Positions 1-6,092 of a DNA stretch of 13,248 nt are shown one piece after another (the first letter of the stretch is position 1; each line of letters opens with the position of its first letter). Source of the stretch: Solirubrobacteraceae bacterium (lineage in GTDB: Bacteria; Actinomycetota; Thermoleophilia; Solirubrobacterales; Solirubrobacteraceae); NCBI GenBank assembly GCA_024710825.1, contig JANJUA010000363.1:1-13248 (forward strand), given 5' to 3'. Under the pieces are notes generated by a model. That model ran no database searches. It had not been told where the DNA came from and saw only the letters and a list, made by a program, of their open reading frames with translations. Position numbers and translations under genes: made by a program.

Positions 1-140
1 GCGGCGCACAGCGGGGAGCGCAGCTCGTGCGCGGCCCGCGCGACCAGCTCCATCCGCCGGCGCAGCCGCGCCCATGCGATCGCCGCCGCGCCCGCGGCGA
101 GCAGCGCCACCGCCCAGCCACCGGCGGCCGCCGCGCTCAT
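1..140 (-). CDS. Sensor histidine kinase, N-terminal fragment (runs off left edge)
   Basis: Only the first 46 codons are visible. The ATG at 138-140 overlaps the TGA of the response regulator (ATGA, 4 bp), the usual coupling of a regulator to its kinase. The visible protein has an Ala-rich hydrophobic segment at about residues 8-24, then a basic stretch (RLRRR), then the H-box AHELRSPL with the predicted phospho-accepting His at residue 38. This identifies a HisKA-type kinase that would phosphorylate the regulator encoded just upstream in the transcript. Unusually, only about 13 residues separate the membrane segment from the H-box and nothing long enough to be an external sensor precedes it, so there is no room for HAMP, PAS or periplasmic domains at the N-terminus. 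The catalytic ATPase domain lies outside the window. The identity as a kinase is confident; the signal sensed is unknown. Confidence 0.85.
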   Translation of the reverse strand, partial: MSAAAAGGWAVALLAAGAAAIAWARLRRRMELVARAAHELRSPLCA

Positions 141-862
141 CGCCCGGCCTCCGGCGCGTCGAGCAGTCGGTAGCCGACGCCCCACACGTTCAGCACCCAG
201 CGTCCGCCGTCGACCGCCCCCAGCTTCTGGCGCAGGCGGCAGGCGTGGCTGTCCAACGTCCGCGTCGTTCCCAACGACCTGTAGCCCCAGACCGTGCGCA
301 GCAGCTCGTCCTTGGTGAAGACGCGCGTCGGCTCGGAGGCGAGCATCCGCAGCAGCCCGAACTCCTTCTGCGACAGCGGCACCCGCCGCCCGTCGAGGCG
401 CACCTCGCGCGAGGACGGATCGACGACGAGCCCGCCGACCCGCAGCCGCCCGGCGATGCTCCGCCCCTGCGCGCGCCGCAGCAGCGACGCCAGCCGCGCC
501 CGCAGCTCGGGGTACGAGTACGGCTTGGCGACGAAGTCGTCCGCGCCGCGCTCGAAGCCCCGCAGCCGATCGAGCTCGTCGGCACGCCCGCTGAGCACGA
601 GCATCGGCGTGTTCGGGTCCACCCGCGAGACCGCGCCGTCGGACTCCCGGACCGTGCGGACCAGGTCGAGGCCCGACCGGTCCGGGAGCCCGACGTCCAC
701 GACGGCAGCGTCCGGGAACTTGTGCTCCAGCAGCCGCAGGCCTTCGCGCGCGCAGTCCGCGACGAGCAGGTCGTAGCCGTCGGCGGTGAGGTTGTCGGCG
801 AGGAACGTGCGCGTCGCTTCGTCGTCCTCCACCACCAGGATCGTGTAGGCGTCCTCGGTCAT
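137..862 (-). CDS. Two-component response regulator, OmpR/PhoB family
   Basis: 241 aa, the normal length for this family. The receiver domain covers about residues 7-125: acidic pocket E12-D13-D14, phospho-acceptor Asp56 in VVDVGLPD, the Ser91 switch position in VLSGRADE, and the invariant Lys113 in AKPY. The winged-helix DNA-binding domain covers about 138-235, with LSQKEFGLLRML, the recognition-helix region around RTLDSHACRLRQKL and the closing GVGYRLL. It should act as a DNA-binding transcription factor controlled by phosphorylation from the kinase that overlaps its 3' end. The ATG at 860-862 has only a weak G-rich stretch as ribosome site. A perfect 12-bp palindrome lies 11 nt upstream. 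The decarboxylase gene ends 48 bp upstream on the same strand, so the three genes may be co-transcribed. The target genes cannot be read from the sequence. Confidence 0.95.
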   Translation of the reverse strand: MTEDAYTILVVEDDEATRTFLADNLTADGYDLLVADCAREGLRLLEHKFPDAAVVDVGLPDRSGLDLVRTVRESDGAVSRVDPNTPMLVLSGRADELDRLRGFERGADDFVAKPYSYPELRARLASLLRRAQGRSIAGRLRVGGLVVDPSSREVRLDGRRVPLSQKEFGLLRMLASEPTRVFTKDELLRTVWGYRSLGTTRTLDSHACRLRQKLGAVDGGRWVLNVWGVGYRLLDAPEAGR

Positions 863-872
863 GCCCGCCCGA

Positions 873-884
873 GGACGATCGTCC
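873..884. promoter_or_regulatory. 12-bp perfect palindrome before the response regulator
   Basis: GGACGATCGTCC is an uninterrupted palindrome 11 nt upstream of the regulator's start codon, within the 48-bp gap after the decarboxylase gene. It could be an operator for a dimeric regulator, possibly autoregulation. OmpR-family proteins usually bind direct repeats, so another factor is equally possible. A chance palindrome in GC-rich DNA cannot be excluded. Confidence 0.3.
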
Positions 885-910
885 CCCGAACTCGCCCCCG
901 CCCGCCGGGC

Positions 911-2269
911 TCAGGCCGCCGCCGACCGCTCCGCCAGCTCCCCCACCCGCGCGCACAGCGCCTCGACCGCCGGCTCGTGCTCCGGCTTCATCAGGACGCT
1001 GCGCAGCACTCGCGCGCGGTCCGCGTCGCGCGCCAGCCCGGGGTGCAGCGCGGCCATCGCCTCCGCCTCCACGGCCAGCGTGCCGAGGAAGACGGAGTCC
1101 TGCGGATCGGCCGCCTCCATCCCGGCCCGCAGAACCGCCGCCGACCGCGCATCGACGTCCGACAGCGCATCGCCCGCCGGGAAGTAGGTGACGATGTCGA
1201 GCTCCGGCTCGACGTGCAGCTCGAGGCGCGCGTCGGCGTCCACCAGCTCCGCGAAGCGCAGCGCCGCGCGCCGACAGGCCGACAGCATCGCTCCCAGGCC
1301 GTCGTCACGGCGCAGCGGGAAGACCTGGATCGTCAGCCACAGCGCGGCGGCTGCCGCCCCCGCGCGCGAGCACTCGAGGCTGATCTCGCCCAGGTGCAGC
1401 TCGTCGGAGGTGAAGTACGTGTACGGCGAGTCGTGGCGGTACAGCCGGCCCACGCCCGGGTCGGCGAACAGGACCGCTCCGCAACCGTACGGTTGCAGCC
1501 CGTGCTTGTGGGGGTCGACGACGACGCTGTCGCAGGCCGCGATCGCCTCGTACGCGGCGCCGCCGAGCAGCGCGTAGAAGCCGCCGTAGGCCGCATCGGC
1601 GTGCAGCCGCACGCCGAAGCGCTCCCGCAGCGCCAGCGCCTCGTCCACCCGGTCGATCGCGCCCAGCCCCGTCGTCCCCGCCGTCAGCACCACCGTGCCG
1701 ACGTCGCCGCGGGCGCACTGCGCGGCCACGGCGTCGAGGTCGATCCGTCCGCGTGGGTCCGCGGCGACCGGCCGCCCCTCGACCCCCAGCACCTGGCACA
1801 TGCGCCCGTGCGTGTAGTGAGCGGCCTCCGAGAAGACCACCGCCCGCCCCGGGCGCAGCTCGCGCGCCACCCACAGCGCCTCGAGGTTGGCGATCGTCCC
1901 CGACGACGTCAGGTGGCCGATCCCCGGCGCGGGCAGGCCGAGCATCGCCCGCAGCTCGTCGACGACCTCGACCTCGAGCGCGCTCGTCCCGGGGCCGCCG
2001 TCGAGGGCGTGGTTGTTCGGGTTGACGAGCATCGCCGCCAGGTAGCCGGCCGCCGCGACGGCGTGCGGGGGCTTGAGCATCTGGCCGGCGTAGCGCGGGT
2101 GGAAGAACGGATGGTGGTCGGCCATGCGCGCGCCGAAGCGCTCCCACGCGTCGACGAGCCGCGCCGGGTCCGGCTCGGACGCCGGATGGCGCTCCAGCGG
2201 GCCGAGACGTCCTTCCCAGGCATCGACCATCGCCTCGGCCTGTGCCAGCATCCGCGCGCGCTCGCCCAT
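911..2269 (-). CDS. PLP-dependent group II decarboxylase-like enzyme
   Basis: 452 aa from the chosen ATG. This is a fold-type I PLP enzyme of the glutamate/tyrosine/diaminobutyrate decarboxylase group, cytosolic, expected to decarboxylate an amino acid. Landmarks: NPNNH near residue 85, TSSGT at 121-125 (PLP phosphate binding), His151 (stacking on the ring), HADAAYGG at 223-230 with Asp225 contacting the pyridine nitrogen, and DPHKHG at 252-257 with Lys255 as the Schiff-base lysine. PYTYFTSDELHLGE follows. All core catalytic residues are present. The HKHG form differs from the HKW of tyrosine or aromatic amino acid decarboxylases, so the substrate is unknown; annotation as an aspartate aminotransferase-family protein is also possible. 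Start choice: a GTG at 2296 would add nine residues but has no Shine-Dalgarno. The ATG at 2269 sits 8 nt after a TAGGTT -10-like box, which suits a leaderless start. It is followed on the same strand, 48 bp on, by the two-component genes. Confidence 0.88.
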   Translation of the reverse strand: MGERARMLAQAEAMVDAWEGRLGPLERHPASEPDPARLVDAWERFGARMADHHPFFHPRYAGQMLKPPHAVAAAGYLAAMLVNPNNHALDGGPGTSALEVEVVDELRAMLGLPAPGIGHLTSSGTIANLEALWVARELRPGRAVVFSEAAHYTHGRMCQVLGVEGRPVAADPRGRIDLDAVAAQCARGDVGTVVLTAGTTGLGAIDRVDEALALRERFGVRLHADAAYGGFYALLGGAAYEAIAACDSVVVDPHKHGLQPYGCGAVLFADPGVGRLYRHDSPYTYFTSDELHLGEISLECSRAGAAAAALWLTIQVFPLRRDDGLGAMLSACRRAALRFAELVDADARLELHVEPELDIVTYFPAGDALSDVDARSAAVLRAGMEAADPQDSVFLGTLAVEAEAMAALHPGLARDADRARVLRSVLMKPEHEPAVEALCARVGELAERSAAA

Positions 2270-2277
2270 CGACCGGG

Positions 2278-2283
2278 AACCTA
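2278..2283 (-). promoter_or_regulatory. Candidate -10 box (TAGGTT) for the decarboxylase
   Basis: On the minus strand TAGGTT fits the TANNNT pattern of actinobacterial -10 elements. It ends 8 nt before the ATG at 2269, so transcription would start at or within a few bases of the start codon, giving a leaderless mRNA. No convincing -35 was found. The same CTAGGTT plus CCCG arrangement stands before the pnt operon. Confidence 0.35.
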
Positions 2284-2390
2284 GATGATCGGTCACGTGC
2301 GACGGGTCAGACAGGCGCGCAAGCCGGTCGTCGGGTGAAAGTTTGCGCCCAACCCTGGCGGCGAAGCAGGAATCCAGCAGAATGCCGCGA

Positions 2391-2416
2391 CGACGCGCCG
2401 CTCACTCGGCGCGTCG
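2391..2416 (+). promoter_or_regulatory. Perfect 9-bp hairpin immediately upstream of the 154-aa gene
   Basis: CGACGCGCC at 2391-2399 pairs exactly with GGCGCGTCG at 2408-2416 around an 8-nt loop (GCTCACTC). The ATG follows 9 nt later, and no Shine-Dalgarno sequence is visible between hairpin and start. It could be an mRNA leader structure that limits ribosome access or stabilises the 5' end, or an operator for a dimeric repressor. A weak -10-like CAGAAT at 2378-2383 would place the transcript start close to the first base of the stem. There is no T-run, so it does not look like an intrinsic terminator. Confidence 0.45.
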
Positions 2417-2425
2417 CTTCTCATC

Positions 2426-2890
2426 ATGGACACCCAACGGCGCGGCAACTACCACTCGGGCGAGGACTTCGTCCTGGAGTACGGCGAGCTTCGGTTCACC
2501 TTCAACGAGCGCGACTTCCAAGAGCGCTGCGAGCAGGCGGCGATGAAGCTCGGCTTCGTCGGCGGTCGGCTCGGCGACGGCGAGCTGGACGACCTCGTCA
2601 ACCTCGCGGTCAACGGCGAGATCCCCGACCCCACCTCCCCGCTCGGCGAGCACGTCAACGACTGCTGGCCCGAGCTCGTCGGCCCGGCCGACCGCAGCCT
2701 CGTGCACTGGCTGCGCCGGCTCGTCTTCCGCAGCGCCTGGCTGGACCAGCGCGTCAAGGAGGGGGAGCTCGACATCGCCTTCGACGTCGACTCCCGCACC
2801 TTCGCCTACGTCCAGCCCGAGCGCGACCACGAGCCGATCGAGCTGGCGCCCGAGCCCTCGTGGGGCCGGGTCGCCTACAGCCCGCGCTAG
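2426..2890 (+). CDS. Hypothetical acidic protein, 154 aa
   Basis: I do not recognise this protein. It is the only rightward gene of the window. It looks soluble: no signal peptide or membrane segment, rich in Asp/Glu, with several Trp/Phe/Tyr. Visible parts are an N-terminal stretch with alternating aromatic and charged residues (FVLEYGELRFTF), a probable helix (residues about 28-42), a region with GGRLGDGELDDLVNL, a central LVHWLRRLVF segment that reads as an amphipathic helix, and a C-terminus with strand-like IAFDVDSRTFAYV followed by a Pro-rich acidic tail. Codon usage has the G/C third-position bias of its neighbours, which supports a real gene, and the reading frame is well contained between a divergent and a convergent gene. 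ATG at 2426 is preferred because no other start fits the frame nearby. It has no obvious ribosome site, and a 9-bp hairpin lies just upstream. It ends 3 bp from the stop of the Rho-like gene on the opposite strand. Confidence 0.75.
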   Translation: MDTQRRGNYHSGEDFVLEYGELRFTFNERDFQERCEQAAMKLGFVGGRLGDGELDDLVNLAVNGEIPDPTSPLGEHVNDCWPELVGPADRSLVHWLRRLVFRSAWLDQRVKEGELDIAFDVDSRTFAYVQPERDHEPIELAPEPSWGRVAYSPR

Positions 2891-2899
2891 CCGCTAGCC
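2886..2899. repeat. 7-bp tandem repeat carrying both convergent stop codons
   Basis: GCTAGCC occurs twice in tandem (2886-2892, 2893-2899). Its GCTAGC core is palindromic, so one copy supplies the TAG of the rightward gene (2888-2890) and the other supplies the TAG of the leftward Rho-like gene (2894-2896). Only 3 bp separate the two genes and no terminator hairpin fits between them. Confidence 0.6.
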
Positions 2900-4207
2900 G
2901 AGCGCCGCCGCGCGCGCCTGCGCGATCGCGTCGCGTCCCGCCTCGCCGACCAGCAGCTCCGGCCGCAGCGTCCCGCTGGCGACCAGGTCGAGCGCGGGGA
3001 AGCGCCCGGTGGACGTGAGTGTCACGTCGAGCGCGACGACGGTCGTCTCGCCGCCGACCGGGCTCTCCGCGGTGGCGATCACCGTCAGCGAGCCGCCGTC
3101 GACGATGTCGCGGGCCGCGGCCAGCGTGCGCCGCGCGACGCCCGTCGGCAGCGCCGAGAGGGAGTCGACGAGGACGACCGCGTCGCCGCCGCGCGCGGCG
3201 ATCCGCTTCGCGGTGTCGATCGCGCGCTCCACGGCGCCCGCCTGGGCGTCGACCGACGCCGCCAGCGACAGCGCGGCCGCCGGCTCGGGCGTCCCCGCCT
3301 TCCACTCGGTGATCTCCTCCGGGCGGGCGCCGGCCAGCACGAGGCTGACGTCGAGCCCCTCCTGCCCGGCGAGCGCTCCGGCGAGCCGGCGCAGCGTCTC
3401 GGTCTTGCCCGAGCGCGGCCCGCCGACGATCGTGACGCGCGAGCCGCGGCCGATCGGGGTGAGCCACTCGATCGCCTTCAGCGTCGGGTCGTCGGCGTCG
3501 AGCGAGAAGCGCTGCGTGGGGAACGCGGCGGGCAGCTCGTCGAACGGGGTGCCCTCGGCGACCTCGTCGGCCGGGCGGCCGTTGATCGTGTCGATGCGGA
3601 CCAGCGACGGGTAGCGCTCCGAGCGGCGCGGCGGGCGCACCGGCCCGGTCACCGTGTCGCCGGAGACGAGCTCGCAGCGGCGCACCTGCGCGGCGGAGAT
3701 GTAGACGTCGTCGTCGGAGGCCTCCGGCGGCGAGACGCGAACGAAGCCCGACCCGTTGCCGAGCAGCTCGACGGTCCCCTCCGCGATCTTCTCCTCGGCG
3801 GTCTTCTCCTGGGCGCCCTTCTCCTCGGCGGCGCCGGAGTCGTCGCGGTCGGCGTCGCGGGAGCGGGAGCGGCGCGAGCGGCGCGCCGGGCGCGCCTCGC
3901 CGGCGTCCTCGTCGGTGGCCCCGTCCTCCTTGGCGACGGCCGCGGCCTCCCCGGCGACGGGCTCGGCCGCGTCCTCGTCCTTCTTGCGGCGGGTGCGCGT
4001 GCGCGTGCGGCGCTTGGGCTTCTCCTCGGCGTCGGTCTCGGCGGCGGCCGCCGGCGCTGCGCCGTCGCCGCCCTGACGCTCGACGATCGCGTCGACGAGC
4101 TGCGCCTTGCGCAGGCGGCGGAACCCGTCGATGCCGATCTCGCGGGCGATGGTGTGCAGGTCGGCGAGGGGGCTGCCCTCGAGGGAGGCGCGGTCCAGTA
4201 CGGCCAT
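2894..4207 (-). CDS. Rho-like transcription termination factor, divergent/degenerate
   Basis: 437 aa. The order of domains is that of Rho: a Rho_N-like SAP helix pair at about 12-43 (ADLHTIAREIGIDGFRRLRK), a highly charged Arg/Lys/Glu/Ala linker at about 58-140, a cold-shock-like RNA-binding domain at about 142-210 (GNGSGFVRV, DDDVYISAAQVRR, SGDTVTGPVRPP, ERYPSLVRID), and a RecA-type ATPase at about 240-420. Walker A is GGPRSGKT (262-269, Lys268) and Walker B is VVLVDS (Asp348). Against E. coli Rho as I remember it, DERPEE is here GARPEE, so the catalytic Glu is Ala294. The Q-loop after Walker B is cut to a few residues, the R-loop region is lost, SGTR (arginine finger) is SGTL, and the C-terminal subdomain after SGTxxPELL is absent. 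It can probably bind RNA and perhaps nucleotide, but may not translocate. The start is firm: AAGGAG lies 9 nt upstream of the ATG. It is either a lineage-specific Rho or a second, Rho-derived regulator. Confidence 0.85.
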   Translation of the reverse strand: MAVLDRASLEGSPLADLHTIAREIGIDGFRRLRKAQLVDAIVERQGGDGAAPAAAAETDAEEKPKRRTRTRTRRKKDEDAAEPVAGEAAAVAKEDGATDEDAGEARPARRSRRSRSRDADRDDSGAAEEKGAQEKTAEEKIAEGTVELLGNGSGFVRVSPPEASDDDVYISAAQVRRCELVSGDTVTGPVRPPRRSERYPSLVRIDTINGRPADEVAEGTPFDELPAAFPTQRFSLDADDPTLKAIEWLTPIGRGSRVTIVGGPRSGKTETLRRLAGALAGQEGLDVSLVLAGARPEEITEWKAGTPEPAAALSLAASVDAQAGAVERAIDTAKRIAARGGDAVVLVDSLSALPTGVARRTLAAARDIVDGGSLTVIATAESPVGGETTVVALDVTLTSTGRFPALDLVASGTLRPELLVGEAGRDAIAQARAAALG

Positions 4208-4216
4208 GAGGCTCTT

Positions 4217-4222
4217 CTCCTT
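4217..4222 (-). promoter_or_regulatory. Strong Shine-Dalgarno of the Rho-like gene
   Basis: AAGGAG on the minus strand, 9 nt before the ATG at 4205-4207. It is one of the clearest ribosome sites in the window and fixes the start. The 73-bp gap behind it (4208-4280) shows no clear -10/-35 pair or terminator; only a 4-bp stem (CTCC/GGAG) follows the preceding stop. Confidence 0.7.
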
Positions 4223-4280
4223 GGGAGTGGTCGGTAGGCGTCCGGCCGCGTTGGACAGCGGTCGGCGACTCCGGTGGAGC

Positions 4281-6080
4281 CTAGCGAACCGAGATGCGGC
4301 GCGACACGGTGCGGGCGTTGCCGACGCGGTCCTCCACGCGAACGCGGATCGTGTACGTGCCGCGGCGGTACACGTGCCGGGCGGTGCGGGCGCGGACCGA
4401 GCTGCCGTCGCCGAACGAGATCCGCGTCGACGCGACGCCGGACCCCCGCCCGTCGCCGCCGCGCACCCGCACCGTGACCGCCGCGCCGGAGCGCGAGACG
4501 TCGATCGAGGCGCGCGGCGCGTTGCCGTCGAGCCGCAGCACGCGCGACGCGGTCGCCGACCGCTGGCCGCGGCGGTCGGTGGCCACGACCCGCCAGCGGT
4601 GCTGCCCGTCGCGAACGCCGCGCGGGCGCCAGCGGTCAGTCGTCGACCGGCCCACGACGCGCCCGTCGACCTCGACCTCGTAGCGCACCGCGCCCCACAG
4701 GTTCAGCGGCGCGCTCCAGCGCAGCGGCTCGCTCGCACGGCGCCAGTTCGTCGACGACAGGCCCTGGAAGAAGCCGGGCGGTCGATCGAGCATCCCGGCG
4801 ACGAGCCGCCGCTCCGGCCCCGTCCCCTGCACCGCGACGACGGCGGCGTCGAGCGAGCGAGCCGCCGAGGCGAGCAGGCCGGCGCCCACGTCGACCGGGC
4901 CGAGCGCCGCGTTCGTCACGGCGACCTCGGCCTGCGCGGCGCCCTCGTCGACCTCCCGGCCGCGCAGCTGCGTGTCGGCGCCCGGCCAGGTGACGAAGCC
5001 GGCCTCGCCCTCGCCGAAGACGGCGCGCGGCTCGGCTCCGAACGGGCTGGGCGCGGCGTCGAGGCGGATCGCGGGGCCGAAGACGTCGCGGTGCAGCCGC
5101 GATGAGAACACGACGCCGGACGCGCGCCCGACTGCCGACAGACCGGAGCCGGAGCCGTTGACGGCGATCTGCGGCGCCCCGATCGCCTCCGCGGGGAACG
5201 TCTGGCCGTCGATGCCGACGGGCGGCTCGAAGCGCGAGCCCCGCAGGCGCCGGGCGAGGCCGCGCTGCCCGTCGGCGAACGTCTGCCGGTAGGCGACCCA
5301 GCCGAAGCTCGAGTCCTCCTCGATGTCGACGTCGGGCGTGTCGGCGGCGCCGCCCCCGCGGCCCTCGAACGGCTCGGCGGACAGCTCGATCGGCGGGCGC
5401 AGCGGCTCCAGCGAGGACAGCCGCTGGCCGATGACGCGCGGCGCGCCGTCGGCGCCCGTCTCGGTCCACGCGATCAGCGAGAGCCCGTCACCCGAGACGG
5501 CGACGTCGGGGTCGCTCGCCGTGCGCGCCGGATCGAGGTCCAGCGGCGCGGGCGCGGGCGTCAGCTGCGTGGCGCCGCGCTCCAGCCGCGCGGCGCGGAC
5601 GTCGCCGTCGGCGACCCAGACGACGTACGCGTGGCCGTTGACGCCGAGGTCCACGGCGGGCGCGGCGGCGGGCGCGCCCAGCGCCTGCGGGGCGCTCCAG
5701 CCGGAGGCGGCGGACGGACGCACGCTGGCATAGAGCGTCGCTCCACCGACCCAGGCCGCGACGAGCCGACCGCCGTCCCCGGCGGCGATGACCGGCGCCG
5801 CGGCCGGCTCGGCCACCGCGCCGTCGATGCGCTCGGGCGCCGCGAACGCGCCGTCGACCAGACGCGAGACGAACGCATGCTCCACCCCGCCGTCGCGCCG
5901 GACGTAGGCCACGCCGCCGGTGCCGTCACGCGAGACGTCGAGCCCGCCGACGGACACGATGTCGGGGCTCGGCCCGTCGATCACCTCGCCTCCGAACATG
6001 GCCGCGTCGGCGGACGGCGCGGCCAGGAGCGCGAGCACGACGGAGATCCCGAGGACGGCGAGGCGGTGGAGACCCTGCAA
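4281..6080 (-). CDS. Secreted protein: beta-propeller-like repeats plus C-terminal Ig/PKD-like domains
   Basis: 599 aa from a TTG start. The N-terminus is a Sec signal peptide: HR, a hydrophobic core (LAVLGISVVLALLAA) and an ADA site with cleavage expected after residue 26. About eight repeats of 45-58 residues follow, each with the pattern Pro-x-Val/Ile...Gly...hydrophobic-x-Trp/Tyr...Arg-Leu; the aromatic strands fall near residues 57, 107, 152, 202, 260, 313, 361 and 412 (AYV, AAW, VVW, IAW, VAY, SAV, VTW, VAV). This reads as a beta-propeller. Residues about 440-517 look like a fibronectin/Ig-type domain (RWSAPL, YEVEVDG, HRWRVVATD), and about 520-599 like a PKD/Ig domain (SFGDGS, YRRGTYTIRVRVED). 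No catalytic motif, LPXTG or lipobox is seen, so a binding or structural role outside the membrane is likely. The TTG lies 10 nt after the glpD stop with AAGG spaced 8 nt; without it no start would include the signal peptide. It is the last gene of the pnt-glpD block. Confidence 0.85.
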   Translation of the reverse strand: MQGLHRLAVLGISVVLALLAAPSADAAMFGGEVIDGPSPDIVSVGGLDVSRDGTGGVAYVRRDGGVEHAFVSRLVDGAFAAPERIDGAVAEPAAAPVIAAGDGGRLVAAWVGGATLYASVRPSAASGWSAPQALGAPAAAPAVDLGVNGHAYVVWVADGDVRAARLERGATQLTPAPAPLDLDPARTASDPDVAVSGDGLSLIAWTETGADGAPRVIGQRLSSLEPLRPPIELSAEPFEGRGGGAADTPDVDIEEDSSFGWVAYRQTFADGQRGLARRLRGSRFEPPVGIDGQTFPAEAIGAPQIAVNGSGSGLSAVGRASGVVFSSRLHRDVFGPAIRLDAAPSPFGAEPRAVFGEGEAGFVTWPGADTQLRGREVDEGAAQAEVAVTNAALGPVDVGAGLLASAARSLDAAVVAVQGTGPERRLVAGMLDRPPGFFQGLSSTNWRRASEPLRWSAPLNLWGAVRYEVEVDGRVVGRSTTDRWRPRGVRDGQHRWRVVATDRRGQRSATASRVLRLDGNAPRASIDVSRSGAAVTVRVRGGDGRGSGVASTRISFGDGSSVRARTARHVYRRGTYTIRVRVEDRVGNARTVSRRISVR

Positions 6081-6088
6081 GCCCGGGA

Positions 6089-6092
6089 CCTT
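6089..6092 (-). promoter_or_regulatory. AAGG ribosome site overlapping the glpD stop, supporting a TTG start
   Basis: The minus strand reads TAAGG: the last two bases of the glpD TAA stop form part of AAGG, 8 nt before the TTG of the secreted-protein gene. This favours translational coupling and decides the start of the downstream gene. Confidence 0.5.

Noticed and set aside
74..2284. A 736-codon open frame on the plus strand
   Set aside because: Antisense shadow of the response regulator and decarboxylase; Arg/Pro/Gln/His-rich with no domain motifs, while the opposite strand has intact catalytic motifs.
2242..3018. A plus-strand open frame overlapping the 154-aa gene
   Set aside because: Arg/Ala/Pro-rich low-complexity translation in another frame; it also runs into the oppositely oriented Rho-like gene. 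The 2426-2890 frame has a balanced protein-like composition.
3840..4010. Tandem GC-rich repeats in the Rho-like gene as a possible repeat element
   Set aside because: They are explained by codons for Arg/Ser and Arg/Thr runs in the charged linker, with irregular period.
4268..4282. Small hairpin (CTCC/GGAG) after the secreted-protein stop
   Set aside because: A 4-bp stem with no U-run is too weak to call a terminator.
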